Shown here one piece after another: positions 53,554 to 63,608 of a stretch of 64,000 nucleotides of DNA (its first letter is position 1; each line of letters opens with the position of its first letter). A model generated the notes under the pieces. It was given only the letters and a program-made list of their open reading frames with translations. It was not told the origin of the DNA and made no database searches. This DNA is from Paenibacillus sp. An7. GTDB lineage: Bacteria; Bacillota; Bacilli; Paenibacillales; Paenibacillaceae. A program made the translations under genes and the position numbers. Where the stretch lies: NCBI RefSeq assembly GCF_009870785.1, contig NZ_WTWX01000001.1, positions 1-64,000 of the forward strand, given 5' to 3'.

Positions 53554-54180
53554 TTAAGAGTGATTCGTAAGATGGAGCAACTCACTTACGGTCAAGAAAC
53601 GATATCCTTCATGATGAAGTTCATCCACTAGGATCTTGACAGCCTCAATCGTTTGAGCACGCTCACCATATCCGTCATGGAATATTAAAATGCTGCCATG
53701 ATCGATGGTCGGTCTTGTATGATCCAAAATATAATCAACACCTGGCTGCTCCCAGTCCTTTGCTCCACCGTTCACTGTACCAATAGCGGTATATCCGAAC
53801 TCCCCCGCGAGTGCAAGGATATCCTCATTAACCGAAAAATACGGAGGTCTGAAATTTAGTACAGGCTTTCCTGTTAGATGGCGAATTTTCTCATCTGCCT
53901 GTTGCAATTCTGTCCGCACTTCCTCTAGCTTTAGCTTGGTTAAATCAGGATGTGAGAAGGTATGATTGGCAATCTCATGCCCAGCAGCATGTACTTCTCT
54001 AGCGATCTCCTCATATGCATCCATTTCCTGGCCGATCATAAAAAATGTCGCTTTGCCATTAACATCGCGAAATATGTCCAGCACTTGTTTGGTATAAAGC
54101 GGATGAGGTCCATCATCGAATGTAAAGGCAACCACTTTTTCCTGAGTAGACACCTTATGTACTATAGATAACTTGGTCAT
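53554..54180 (-). CDS. Polysaccharide deacetylase (NodB domain)
   Basis: 208 residues without signal peptide. NodB motifs: TFDDGPHP (metal and base Asp), HTFSHPDL (His ligands), RPPYFSVN, then IDHGSILIFHD near the end. Carbohydrate esterase family 4 removes acetyl groups from GlcNAc in peptidoglycan, chitin or xylan. Its gene lies 73 bases after the sugar ABC permease gene and may be part of the same transcript, so an intracellular role on imported acetylated oligosaccharides is possible. Start ATG after GGAGGACTAGTT. Confidence 0.88.
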   Translation of the reverse strand: MTKLSIVHKVSTQEKVVAFTFDDGPHPLYTKQVLDIFRDVNGKATFFMIGQEMDAYEEIAREVHAAGHEIANHTFSHPDLTKLKLEEVRTELQQADEKIRHLTGKPVLNFRPPYFSVNEDILALAGEFGYTAIGTVNGGAKDWEQPGVDYILDHTRPTIDHGSILIFHDGYGERAQTIEAVKILVDELHHEGYRFLTVSELLHLTNHS

Positions 54181-54253
54181 AACTAGTCCTCCAACTATTT
54201 AGTCAAATTATGAAATCGATTTCTATCTATAGATATTCTCGCTTTAGAAGGTC

Positions 54254-55111
54254 TTATCCTTTAACTGCGCCCGCAATCATACTTTGCTGCACTTGTCTAT
54301 TGAGTATCAAGTAGATCATAACGGTCGGAAGTGTAGTAATCATAAGTCCGGCTCCAATAATTCCCCACTGTGTAATATAAGTCCCTACCATGGACATCAT
54401 TCCAACCGTAAGCGTCTGATAGGATTCTTTATTAATAAACGTCACTGCAAACATAAGTTCATTCCAGCAAGATAGGAACGTAAATATCGCTACAGTAGCA
54501 ATGGCAGGACGTACGAGCGGTAATATAATGGAGAAGAAAGTTCTATAAATGCCGCAGCCATCCATGACCGCCGATTCTTCCATCTCCCTTGGGATCCCTT
54601 TATAGAAGCTGCCCAGTATGAACACTGCCATAGGAATTCCAAAAGCTACATACGGTATAATCAAAGACCAATAAGTGTTTAATAAATGCAAGTTCTTAAG
54701 TACCATAAAGAGCGGCAGAAGCGTTGCCTGAATGGGTACCATCATTCCTAGAAGGATGGTTGTCATTGTTATGCTGCTGAGTTTCCAGTTCATTCTTGTG
54801 ATTGCATAACCCGTCATAGAGGAAAGAATTAGAACAAGAAGGATGGAAACAGAGGTAACAAGCACACTATTGAAAAAGTATGTTAGCACATTACCGTCTG
54901 ATAGAGCCTTCGAGTAGTTGCTCCATAGAAATTTGTCAGGCAGCCCTAGAACATCTCCACTGAATATTTCACTATTATCTTTCAGGGAGAAAAAGGCCAG
55001 CCAGATCAGGGGATAGATCTGTACAATAGCAACAACAATTAAAAAAGCTTGTATTATGATGTTTCTAATAAATGTCGTTTTTTTCCGCAATCGTACTTCT
55101 GCTGTTTTCAT
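54254..55111 (-). CDS. CUT1 sugar ABC permease, MalG type
   Basis: 285 residues, six membrane helices. The EAA loop near the C-terminus is EESAVMDGCGIYRTFFSIIL followed by PL. Start ATG 55111 after GGAGGGAGAAAA. Works with the MalF-type permease encoded 11 bases upstream. No ATPase gene is in the cluster, so it must share one (MsmX-like), as is usual in Bacillales. Confidence 0.92.
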   Translation of the reverse strand: MKTAEVRLRKKTTFIRNIIIQAFLIVVAIVQIYPLIWLAFFSLKDNSEIFSGDVLGLPDKFLWSNYSKALSDGNVLTYFFNSVLVTSVSILLVLILSSMTGYAITRMNWKLSSITMTTILLGMMVPIQATLLPLFMVLKNLHLLNTYWSLIIPYVAFGIPMAVFILGSFYKGIPREMEESAVMDGCGIYRTFFSIILPLVRPAIATVAIFTFLSCWNELMFAVTFINKESYQTLTVGMMSMVGTYITQWGIIGAGLMITTLPTVMIYLILNRQVQQSMIAGAVKG

Positions 55112-55122
55112 TTTTCTCCCTC

Positions 55123-55992
55123 CTATTCTATCTTGAAAAATTTATTGATAAGAACAGTAACCACTAAACATTCCAAAATGATAAAGACGGAAATAGCACT
55201 TCCGTAACCATATTGATACGTTCCGAAAATGGTCGTGTACATCAAGGTGCTCGGCACTTCAGTAGAGAAAAGCGGACCGCCTCCTGTCAGTACATAAATC
55301 AGATCAAACACCTTAAAGGCACCGATGACCGAAAAGACGAGACAAACTTTAAGAATCGGTTTCATTAGCGGTATGGTAATAGCAAAAGCAGTCCGCATGC
55401 GTGAAGCCCCGTCCATTTTGGCAGCTTCAAATATATCTTGAGAGATCGACTTCGCTCCTGCATACATTAACAACATGTGATAACCCATATACTGCCACAA
55501 GGTAGGGATAAACGATGCCGCAAGCGCAGTATCCTTCTGTCCTAGCCAATCTTGGGCCAGACTCGAAAGACCAATGTTCTCGAGCATTGTATTTAAAAGG
55601 CCATAATCCGCATTATAAATTTTCGACCATAGCTGCGCGACAACGACCGTCGAAATGAGTACCGGCAAGAAATATACTGTTCGGTAAAACCCCTCTCCTT
55701 TCACGGACGATGCCAGGATCAGTGCAAGTAAAAGAGAGATAGGCAGCTGAATGAAAATAGAGGCTGCTGCGAACAACAATGAGTTATATATGGATTTTAA
55801 TGCTCGCGGATCCTGAAACATCTGCGTGTAATTGCCCAGTCCAATAAACGTACCTTTGGAGATGCCATTCCAATCCAGTAAACTGTAATATGCAGAGACA
55901 ACGATCGGAATTAATACGATTGTACAGAATAATAGAAGGGTAGGCAGGACAAATATCATAATGGCCTTCTTGTTAGAAAATACCGAATTCAT
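55123..55992 (-). CDS. CUT1 sugar ABC permease, MalF type
   Basis: 289 residues from ATG 55992, which has GAGAGGAG upstream. Six membrane helices and the EAA-type loop DIFEAAKMDGASRMRTAFAI then TIPLMKPIL. Pairs with the MalG-type permease. Oligosaccharide specificity is unknown. Confidence 0.92.
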   Translation of the reverse strand: MNSVFSNKKAIMIFVLPTLLLFCTIVLIPIVVSAYYSLLDWNGISKGTFIGLGNYTQMFQDPRALKSIYNSLLFAAASIFIQLPISLLLALILASSVKGEGFYRTVYFLPVLISTVVVAQLWSKIYNADYGLLNTMLENIGLSSLAQDWLGQKDTALAASFIPTLWQYMGYHMLLMYAGAKSISQDIFEAAKMDGASRMRTAFAITIPLMKPILKVCLVFSVIGAFKVFDLIYVLTGGGPLFSTEVPSTLMYTTIFGTYQYGYGSAISVFIILECLVVTVLINKFFKIE

Positions 55993-56065
55993 GCTGATCG
56001 TTCTCCTCTCAAAGATAAGGTCAGGGAAAGTCCCTGACCACATCTCATTTGGGTTTATTCACGGA

Positions 56066-57385
56066 TCAAAGTTTCAGTTCTGTTGGTTTAAGCTGTGCCA
56101 TCTGTTTGCAGAATTCTTGAGGCGTGATGTCTTCTGCGAGAAGTTGAGCGATTAAGTTTTTGTGTGTTTCTGCAGAATCTGCTGGGAGAATATTGTCCCA
56201 CCATGCAATAAACGAAGTTGCTGTCTTCATGATATCTGCGGCAGAGGTATCGAGAGTGGAAAGGCTCGAAGTATCCAGTCCATCAATATTCCAGCTAGGA
56301 AGTCCTGCGCCGGCAAGATATCCCTGTGTTCCAAGCTGCTCGCTCAAATACATCAAGAACTCAACTGCTTCTTTAGGATGCTTCGTGGTGTTGCTGACAT
56401 AGAAACCGTCAACGGCTCCGCCGAATATTTCCGTACTTTTACCTTTGCCGTCTTCAAAAGTTGGGAAAGGGATCACTTGGACGTTCCCTTTTACAGCCGA
56501 GGACGGGTCTTCGATCCCCGCATTAACCCAGTTGGCTTGGAACATCATAGCTCCATTCCCTGCGTTGAACGCGCCTAGCATTTCATCATAACTCATGCTG
56601 AACATACTGCTGTTAAAGGCGCCTGCCTTAGCCAGTTCTTGCATTTTGGTTGCAGCCGCCACAAACTCAGGAGAGTCCCATTTGGATGGATCTTTAAATG
56701 CCTCGATCACAGCTTCATTTCCAGCTTGCCGCATCGCAATAATGTCATACCAGTACATGCCCGGCCAGCGGTCTTTTTCTCCAATAAGAGCAGGCGTAAT
56801 GTCTGCCGCTTTCAATTTTTCTACGGCCTCAAGCAGTTCCGTATAAGTCGTTGGAACTTTGGCACCCGCTTTGTCAAATAAGTCGGTATTCACGTATAGA
56901 TTAGCAATATGCGTGTAAACCGGCAGGGTATAAATTTTGCCATCCACTTCAATGGCTTCCGCCATACCCGGTCCCATCTTCGACTTAATGTCATCTGTTA
57001 AGTAACTGGATATCTCCAGAACATTGCCTGATTCGATATAAGGCTGCATAAAACTGCCGCCTCCCATACCGTAAAAAAGATCAGGCGCTTCGCCTGCGGC
57101 GAGCGAAGTCTTTACTTTCGTTTTATACTGCTCACCTGTCGTTCCCGACCGATCAACCTGGATATCTGGATGTTCGCTATTCCATTTCTCGATGATCTCA
57201 GGCAGCAGCTTCGCTGACGGATCCGTATTTCCTACGGACTGATCCCACAGCGTCAGCTTTATGGAACCGCTTGCATCTTTGTCTGCTGATTTACCTTCGG
57301 ATGAACCAGCAGAGCAGGCAGCGAGACTGCCTGCAATCCCCATTGCCAGAACGAGGCTCATTGATTTTTTTAATAACGCTTTCAT
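56066..57385 (-). CDS. Sugar ABC transporter binding lipoprotein (family 1)
   Basis: 439 residues. Lipobox LAAC (about Cys 24). SBP family 1: IKLTLWDQSVGNTDPSAKLL, WNSEHPDIQVDRSGTTGEQY, then PDLFYGMGGGSFMQPYI, AFNAGNGAMMFQANW. It binds an oligosaccharide outside the cell and delivers it to the two CUT1 permeases encoded after it. Transcribed behind the two-component genes of the same cluster. Confidence 0.93.
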   Translation of the reverse strand: MKALLKKSMSLVLAMGIAGSLAACSAGSSEGKSADKDASGSIKLTLWDQSVGNTDPSAKLLPEIIEKWNSEHPDIQVDRSGTTGEQYKTKVKTSLAAGEAPDLFYGMGGGSFMQPYIESGNVLEISSYLTDDIKSKMGPGMAEAIEVDGKIYTLPVYTHIANLYVNTDLFDKAGAKVPTTYTELLEAVEKLKAADITPALIGEKDRWPGMYWYDIIAMRQAGNEAVIEAFKDPSKWDSPEFVAAATKMQELAKAGAFNSSMFSMSYDEMLGAFNAGNGAMMFQANWVNAGIEDPSSAVKGNVQVIPFPTFEDGKGKSTEIFGGAVDGFYVSNTTKHPKEAVEFLMYLSEQLGTQGYLAGAGLPSWNIDGLDTSSLSTLDTSAADIMKTATSFIAWWDNILPADSAETHKNLIAQLLAEDITPQEFCKQMAQLKPTELKL

Positions 57386-57501
57386 TTTCTGACCTCCCTA
57401 AGTGTTTTTACGCTTCTAAAGGACATTATAGGGAAGCTCCCATGTTTACTCCATTCAAAATCCGCACATTCCCTTTTAAAATTCGAACATCTTTCCCTTT
57501 A

Positions 57502-59082
57502 TCATTTACCGATTCGATACTCGTTCATAGACCTTCCCATCGTTTTCTTAAATAAGACACTGAAATAATGCGGATCGATGATACCTACCCTTTCTCCTAT
57601 TTCGTATCCTTTTAAATCGGTCGTTTTCAGTAGATGCTCTGCTCTTTTCATGCGAATATCTGTAAGATACTCGACAAACGTCTGACCCGTTTCCTTCTTC
57701 ATAAGTCTTCCCAAGTGTCCTGGGCTGATAAAAAATACAGCAGCGGTGCTTGCAAGTCCCACATTAGGATCCCTCATATGATTCTCTAAGTACGCTTTCA
57801 CCTGACTGATCAGATTACCTGCTTTGACCTGATTCTTCATGTTAATAATATTTGAAATGGTAAGAACGTAACTTTCGAGTATTCTTTTTAGTTCTGGCAG
57901 ATTATCCGCCGTTAGAATGGAAACGAGTGTCTCTGTATTCAACGTATGCTCGTCCTCGATGCCCCGCTCCATCGCTGCGCGCTGGCACTCTGTAATCACA
58001 TCCATGGCCGCCGTACGGAACTGCCCTGCACTGGAAAATGAAGCATCAAATATTTGTGTTAACATCTGAGCCGCCCTTTCTGTCGAACCGACGCTGATAT
58101 AGAAATGCAGCTCCTGAAGAACCTCTGGCTTAGATCGGTAATGATCTTCCCTGCCTTCCATGATATCTTTGAAGCAGACCACCTGATTATGACCTGCAAA
58201 AATTTTATAATGAAGTGCCCTGTTCGCTTCTTGATAACTGAGATGAACTTCTTCGATATTGCCGCGCTTTCTCCCAATTCCGATGTTTACGAAACATGGA
58301 AGTGAATCTATGAGAATTAATTTAAGGGACTCACAATCGTCGACAATCCTTCCATCTCCGCTAAATGAAATAATTACAATACGGCCCTCTGTTTCGGATA
58401 ATATAATCACTTCTGAATCTCGTGAAAAAAATGCCTCTATTCGTTTTTTGCATTCCATTCCGAGCAGAATCAGTTGTTCCTCCGTCTGCTTCTCTTGGGA
58501 TGTAGAGATTTCTATAATAGCTAGCTGGTATGCGGCTCTGCAGTTGAACATAGGAAATCTAAAGAATTCGGCTTTCTCATGAATTTCTTCTATAGAAAGA
58601 GTTCCTTTAAGCCATTGATATAGAAATTTTTCTCTGAGATAGGGAAAATTCTGCTCCAATTCTTGCTTCAGCTTCTCCAGTTCTAGATCCCGTCTACGTT
58701 CTTCATTAATTATACGTTTTAACTTTTCGGTAACATGGAGTAAATCGGAAGCTCGAATCGGTTTAAGAATAAAGTCAGAAATTCCAATTTTAATACTCTG
58801 GTGTGCGTATTCAAATTCATCATGACCAGTAACAACGACAATTTTAATGTCCGGATATTTTTTTAACACTCTGCTGCTAAACTCAATTCCGTTAATATAG
58901 GGCATATAAATATCTGTGAAAATGATGTCTGGTCTCTGTTTATCTACCATATCCAGGGCTTCCTGAGCATTTGAAGCTTCACCTATAATGATCAAACCTT
59001 GCTCTTCCCAATTCATGCGCATTCTAAGGAGACTTCGAATCAGATATTCATCATCCACAATTAAAACTTTCAATTTTCCCAC
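57502..59082 (-). CDS. AraC-type response regulator, YesN type
   Basis: 526 residues. Receiver domain with D10/D11, phospho-acceptor D57 (IIFTDIYMP), T/S in VVTGHDE and K in FILKPIRA. Middle linker of about 250 residues. C-terminal AraC helix-turn-helix pair (about 425-526: VGLASTAAVFFISPGHLGRL, LKGYEIGERVGIIDPHYFSV). The GTG start overlaps the kinase gene by 13 bases; a TTG at 59073 is an alternative. It probably activates the sugar transporter operon that follows. Confidence 0.92.
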   Translation of the reverse strand: MGKLKVLIVDDEYLIRSLLRMRMNWEEQGLIIIGEASNAQEALDMVDKQRPDIIFTDIYMPYINGIEFSSRVLKKYPDIKIVVVTGHDEFEYAHQSIKIGISDFILKPIRASDLLHVTEKLKRIINEERRRDLELEKLKQELEQNFPYLREKFLYQWLKGTLSIEEIHEKAEFFRFPMFNCRAAYQLAIIEISTSQEKQTEEQLILLGMECKKRIEAFFSRDSEVIILSETEGRIVIISFSGDGRIVDDCESLKLILIDSLPCFVNIGIGRKRGNIEEVHLSYQEANRALHYKIFAGHNQVVCFKDIMEGREDHYRSKPEVLQELHFYISVGSTERAAQMLTQIFDASFSSAGQFRTAAMDVITECQRAAMERGIEDEHTLNTETLVSILTADNLPELKRILESYVLTISNIINMKNQVKAGNLISQVKAYLENHMRDPNVGLASTAAVFFISPGHLGRLMKKETGQTFVEYLTDIRMKRAEHLLKTTDLKGYEIGERVGIIDPHYFSVLFKKTMGRSMNEYRIGK

Positions 59083-60899
59083 GAGGTATCCACTCCATTC
59101 GGTATCGTAAGTGTAATATGTGTTCCTTTCCCCGGTACGCTGTTAATATGTATACAATCCTTGTTGCCATAAAATATACGCAATCGTTCCATCGTTCCCC
59201 ATAGTCCAAAACTCTTGATTTCTCCCTTTCTCTCCGTAGTAAGAATTTCCTCAATTTGTTCTTTCGACATGCCAATCCCATCATCAGATATGGTTATTAT
59301 TACTACATCCTCCGCACTTCGTGAACTGATTCGGATTGTACCTTTTGTTCCACTGGGCCTTATCCCATGATAAAGCGAATTTTCAACCAATGGCTGTATA
59401 ATCAGTTTGGGAATCGGGGACTGACAGCTGTTTTTATCTACATCAAATTGTGCCTCAAACGCATCTTGATAACGTACCTCCTGAATTTTTAAATAATTAC
59501 GAACCATCTCTATTTCTTCACCGACTGTGATTACCTCTCGTCCTTTACTCACACTGATGCGGTAATAGCTTCCCAAAGCTTCAACCAGCTCGCATACCTG
59601 TTCGTTTAATCCCAACATGGCGAGTGAAGATACGGAGTCCAGCGTGTTATAAAGAAAATGCGGTTTGATTTGGGACTGGAGTACATTTAGTTCTGCCTTC
59701 CGAATTGTTTTTTGTTCTTCCATCATGCGCTTGAGCAGTTGATCAATTTTTTCTATCATGTGGTTATATCCGTTATATAGTTGTTCAAATTCATAACTAT
59801 TAAGCTCTACGTTTATTTTCATAAAGTTACCGCTTTGCGCCCTGTTCATGGAACGAAGAAGCTTATGAATTGGATTAATAATACTGCGTGAAATGATAAA
59901 TGAGCTCAAAAAGAAGATCACTCCATTAACCACCAGCAAAATCAGCGCAAGAAGAACAAGCGATTTATTGGTAGACTTCGTCGTATTGTACGGTGTGATG
60001 CTCACAAATTTCCATTGATTCTCCTCGCCCAAAACATACGAAGTCGTATATCTCTGTGAATTCAAACTCATTGTAAGGACTCCTGATCTGTTTTGCTGAA
60101 ATTGCTCTTCAAATCGGTCTTTGTTTGTTGCAAGGATTTCTTTAAAGACGGCATCACTTTGAGCTTCAGCGGAATCAGCTACGATGATCTCATTGTTTTC
60201 ATCTAAAATAGCAATTTCAAGCAGGTTTTGACGGAGCAAATGAGAATAGGCCTGTACAAAAGCATCGTCTTTAATATTAATAACAAGAATCCCAAGACGA
60301 GATGTATTGTCTATGTCCCGAATCAAACGAATGAAGGATACGAAGTTTCCATCAGGATCACTCTCTGAAAAAGTTCCGCTGCCATTTAATCTCAGCATAT
60401 ACTTTCCTTTATTTTGTACCACTTGCTCATACCAGGGAGCATCGTCTAAATTTACTCCCGTTAAATACGGTGATTCCTCTGTCTCTACTGAGAAACGATG
60501 GCCTGAATTATCAAAAATATGAACAGAGTCAATCACTGGAACCGCTTGCATAAGATTGTACAAATAAGCGCTGACTTTAGACTGGAGTTGAAGGTTGGAA
60601 TAGACGTTTCCTTGCCTTAACAAGCTTTGCAGGTTAGGATCTGAAAATATCATTTTGGAATAGTTATTTACGTTGTCGATCATTAAATCCACATTTGCCT
60701 GTATAGAAGTAATGGTCTGCAGTGATGCCTCATTTACTTTTTTCTGAGCTGAATTGGTAGTTATTTGATACAAGACCAAGTAACTGAAACCGACGGTAAT
60801 TAAAATGACCAGGAAATAAGAAAAGGATATTTTAAAAGCTAATTTTCTAGGTTTGTGGTGAAATAAAGATCTTATACTTCTTATCATCTGATTTGTCAC
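59070..60899 (-). CDS. Sensor histidine kinase, YesM type
   Basis: 609 residues from GTG 60899, after GGTGGGGGATTGTATA. TM1 about 20-42, extracellular dCache sensor (about 45-290), TM2 about 297-320, HAMP about 320-375, His_kinase with phospho-His in SQIKPHFLYNTLDS, HATPase with PLVENSLYHGIRP and DDGIGMSKEQ. It probably senses a sugar-derived signal for the ABC operon downstream. First gene of the cluster. Confidence 0.92.
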   Translation of the reverse strand: MTNQMIRSIRSLFHHKPRKLAFKISFSYFLVILITVGFSYLVLYQITTNSAQKKVNEASLQTITSIQANVDLMIDNVNNYSKMIFSDPNLQSLLRQGNVYSNLQLQSKVSAYLYNLMQAVPVIDSVHIFDNSGHRFSVETEESPYLTGVNLDDAPWYEQVVQNKGKYMLRLNGSGTFSESDPDGNFVSFIRLIRDIDNTSRLGILVINIKDDAFVQAYSHLLRQNLLEIAILDENNEIIVADSAEAQSDAVFKEILATNKDRFEEQFQQNRSGVLTMSLNSQRYTTSYVLGEENQWKFVSITPYNTTKSTNKSLVLLALILLVVNGVIFFLSSFIISRSIINPIHKLLRSMNRAQSGNFMKINVELNSYEFEQLYNGYNHMIEKIDQLLKRMMEEQKTIRKAELNVLQSQIKPHFLYNTLDSVSSLAMLGLNEQVCELVEALGSYYRISVSKGREVITVGEEIEMVRNYLKIQEVRYQDAFEAQFDVDKNSCQSPIPKLIIQPLVENSLYHGIRPSGTKGTIRISSRSAEDVVIITISDDGIGMSKEQIEEILTTERKGEIKSFGLWGTMERLRIFYGNKDCIHINSVPGKGTHITLTIPNGVDTSWEN

Positions 60900-60914
60900 T
60901 ATACAATCCCCCAC

Positions 60915-61224
60915 CTCTTATGTTATATCTCGCCTTTTTAAATATAATCTGAATCAACTACATAACACACATGGAAATGGTGAAATTGTAACTATATGTT
61001 TAAAGAAGAAACATGCTCTTCTAGATCCAGCACAGATTATAGCAACTAAAGGTTGTATGAAATTGTTTTTAGTGTCAGAGTAATAAGAAAAAAGCCGCCA
61101 TTAGCGACTTCGTTTTGTATGTATTAAGATAAACAACCTTTTAAGTTCATGCATTGAGAAGGAATGAAATATAAATCATTTTTTCTAATGTTCTTCTTTA
61201 AGTATTTTTCACGTTACTCTCTGT
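60915..61224. other. Intergenic region between the kinase and small membrane protein
   Basis: Apart from the terminator at 61087-61110 I see no gene or clear promoter motif. The kinase promoter is presumably in the AT-rich stretch at 60915-60990. Confidence 0.5.
61087..61110 (-). terminator. Terminator of the 73-residue membrane protein gene
   Basis: The minus strand reads AGTCGC-TAATG-GCGGCT then TTTTTTC. It resembles the ABC-F terminator at 25312. Confidence 0.75.
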
Positions 61225-61446
61225 TCATCTCGTGTATCTTTCAACATCATCAGTGTATGTGTTTCTCTTATATTGATCCATCTCCGAATTGACACTATTC
61301 TTCACTTGTACGATCGTTCCCCACCCTGAGATAACTAACAAGAGAACTCCCATTAGTGCATATGCGAGAGTGAAGTATTCCAAATAAAAATTTAATACAA
61401 TACCGCCAATGACAAGAATCAAGCTGCTCCACAAGATCCACTTCAT
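61225..61446 (-). CDS. Small two-helix membrane protein
   Basis: 73 residues: two hydrophobic segments (WILWSSLILVIGGIVLNFYL and FTLAYALMGVLLLVISGWG) and a polar, charged C-terminal tail. Start ATG after AGGAGGAAGCATT. Family not recognised. Confidence 0.65.
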   Translation of the reverse strand: MKWILWSSLILVIGGIVLNFYLEYFTLAYALMGVLLLVISGWGTIVQVKNSVNSEMDQYKRNTYTDDVERYTR

Positions 61447-61520
61447 AATGCTTCCTCCTAATAAAACGATTGAAATTCTTACTTTATTATTCCTTCTACG
61501 AAATATTTAAAGAAGCGTTT

Positions 61521-62048
61521 CTAATCCCGCATGATTTCTACATTCGTCACCCTATCTTGTTCGTCAAAATCAAACACAAGCCACTCACTATCAATAGAAA
61601 TAAAGCCACGCTCATTGCCAAGATAATACACCGACCGATTAGGTGCTTGAAAATAGGCAGTTTCCGTTTCTTTGCCAAGTATTGATTCTATCGATAATGC
61701 ATCCATACCAACAAAGTCGTATTTTGCTAACAGGTCGTCTACCATCCAAACACGGTTCTCCGGCTCAGCTACCCAATGAACCATCGTAAAATGTGATTTT
61801 TGCTCATGCACCCATAATTGGTACACAGCTCCCGCAAAAATAGTTAAACATATCACTAATGCTGCATGGGTGCCCCAACTGCCTGCTTTCCGATTGACCA
61901 TATATAATGCAATCAATAAGATAAGTGGCAATACTATACCGGTAATACTGAACAGATTAAAAGTGCTATGCATCAATTGAATCCAGCAATAATAACCCGC
62001 GAATAAAACAATGAATAATAACACATATATTCTCCACATCATTTTCAC
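61521..62048 (-). CDS. Membrane-anchored protein, unknown
   Basis: 175 residues from GTG 62048, seven bases after AAGGTGGG. Three hydrophobic segments in the first 90 residues (LLFIVLFAGYYCWIQLMH, TGIVLPLILLIALYMVN, HAALVICLTIFAGAVYQLW), then a soluble domain ending SESILGKET-like with strands RSVYYLGNERGFISIDSEWL and VTNVEIMRD. This pattern recalls the C-terminal part of BamE/SmpA-type and similar lipoprotein-associated folds, but the similarity is weak. Confidence 0.6.
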   Translation of the reverse strand: MKMMWRIYVLLFIVLFAGYYCWIQLMHSTFNLFSITGIVLPLILLIALYMVNRKAGSWGTHAALVICLTIFAGAVYQLWVHEQKSHFTMVHWVAEPENRVWMVDDLLAKYDFVGMDALSIESILGKETETAYFQAPNRSVYYLGNERGFISIDSEWLVFDFDEQDRVTNVEIMRD

Positions 62049-62232
62049 AGTGCAGCCCACCTTTCTAATTTGAGATCTACAAGCAAGGAAAAGTATAAGC
62101 AAGATGATTGTACCATCGTGAACCTTTTATTATTAAAAATAGCGCTTATGGTCTTCTTCTATAGAATAAGGAATTCTAATGTTCGAAGACCACAAACGCA
62201 TATTCTGCTCCATACTCAAACAGGTCTGAACA

Positions 62233-63351
62233 TCAGCCTTTTTTCGCTGTTTCTATCACTGGCCCTTGTCCTGATTCTCTTACTGTTACTTTCAATGACT
62301 CAGCGAGACTCTCCTCTTTTTGTACATTCACCTGCTGCTTAAGTTCACTCGCTTCCTCCGATTCCTCTGCCGCTTGTGCTTTTCTAACCTTATGAAGTAC
62401 TTCCTTCCCTGGAAGGAAATGCTGTGTTCGTATGTAGCGAATTGTTTTGGTTTTGACTCTCATGACAATGGAATGTGTCTCCGCTCTGTCGTCAGCAAGA
62501 TATCGTACTCCCCCGAGGATTTCACCAGGGGTCACTCCGGTAGCCGCAAAAATAACATCGTCCTTGCCGATCATGTCCTCCATCGTAAGCACTCGATAAG
62601 GATCAGCAATTCCCATCTTCAAGCAGCGCTGAAATGCATCCGCATTAGCAGGCATGAGTCTTCCCTGGATTTCGCCGCCAAGGCAAGACAACGCAGCTGC
62701 CGCAAGTACTCCTTCAGGTGCTCCACCTGAACCCACATAGATATCAATACCTGCTTCGGGAAATGCAGGTGCCATGGCTCCTGCCACATCACCGTCACTC
62801 AAAAATTTAATTCGAACGCCCACCTTCCGTAGTGTCTTGATAATGCTCTCATGACGATCACGATCCAAGATCATTACGGTCAGGTCAGAAATATTTTTGT
62901 TTAACTCTGCAGCAGCTTTGCGAATGGTCACATCTATGGGATCCTCAATACTTACTTTTCCTACAAGTGCAGGACCAACAGCGAGCTTTTCCATGTACAT
63001 ATCGGGCGCATGAAGCAAATTTCCTTTATTCGCAACTGCGATAACGGAGAGTGCGTTGTTAAGTCCCTTCGCTACAATTTCCGTCCCTTCCAGAGGATCG
63101 ACTGCAACGTCCACTTCAGGACCCTCACTGTTTCCAACCTCTTCGCCAATGTAGAGCATGGGCGCTTCGTCCATTTCACCTTCTCCAATGACTACGGTTC
63201 CCTTAATAGACACCGAATCGAACATGGCGCGCATCGCCAAAGTCGCTGCCTCATCCGCACTGTTCTTATCACCTCTGCCCATCCAAGGAGCAGAAGCCAA
63301 TGCTGCAAGTTCGGTTACCCTAACGATCTCAAGCGCCAATTCACGTTCCAC
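62233..63351 (-). CDS. glpX: Class II fructose-1,6-bisphosphatase
   Basis: 372 residues against about 320-336 for most GlpX. Signatures: GRGDKNSADEAA, GEGEMDEAPMLYIGE, AVDPLEGTEIVAKG, SDGDVAGAMAPAFP and GSGGAPEGVLAAAAL. It hydrolyses fructose-1,6-bisphosphate to fructose-6-phosphate in gluconeogenesis. The last 50 residues are Glu/Lys/Gln-rich (KAQAAEESEEASELKQQVNV), an extension without counterpart in E. coli GlpX. GTG start with AGGAGAAAGGG upstream. Monocistronic. Confidence 0.95.
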   Translation of the reverse strand: MERELALEIVRVTELAALASAPWMGRGDKNSADEAATLAMRAMFDSVSIKGTVVIGEGEMDEAPMLYIGEEVGNSEGPEVDVAVDPLEGTEIVAKGLNNALSVIAVANKGNLLHAPDMYMEKLAVGPALVGKVSIEDPIDVTIRKAAAELNKNISDLTVMILDRDRHESIIKTLRKVGVRIKFLSDGDVAGAMAPAFPEAGIDIYVGSGGAPEGVLAAAALSCLGGEIQGRLMPANADAFQRCLKMGIADPYRVLTMEDMIGKDDVIFAATGVTPGEILGGVRYLADDRAETHSIVMRVKTKTIRYIRTQHFLPGKEVLHKVRKAQAAEESEEASELKQQVNVQKEESLAESLKVTVRESGQGPVIETAKKG

Positions 63352-63608
63352 TTATCTACACACCCTTTCTCCTGTTTGAGACTTATGATAATAGAAGTAG
63401 AATCATAAATCTACCAATACGTTCCATGTTTTGTGTGTAAATGGATGAAAATTGGATGAATATTTCTTCATACTTTTTTAAAATTAGCCTGCTTTCAGAA
63501 TCACAATACCTCATGATCTTTAAAATTCAAAGCTAAACTGCTTACTTTTATGTAAAGAGTTTAATAATAAATAGACAGCTAAACTTATTCATTCTTCAGG
63601 AGGTTACT

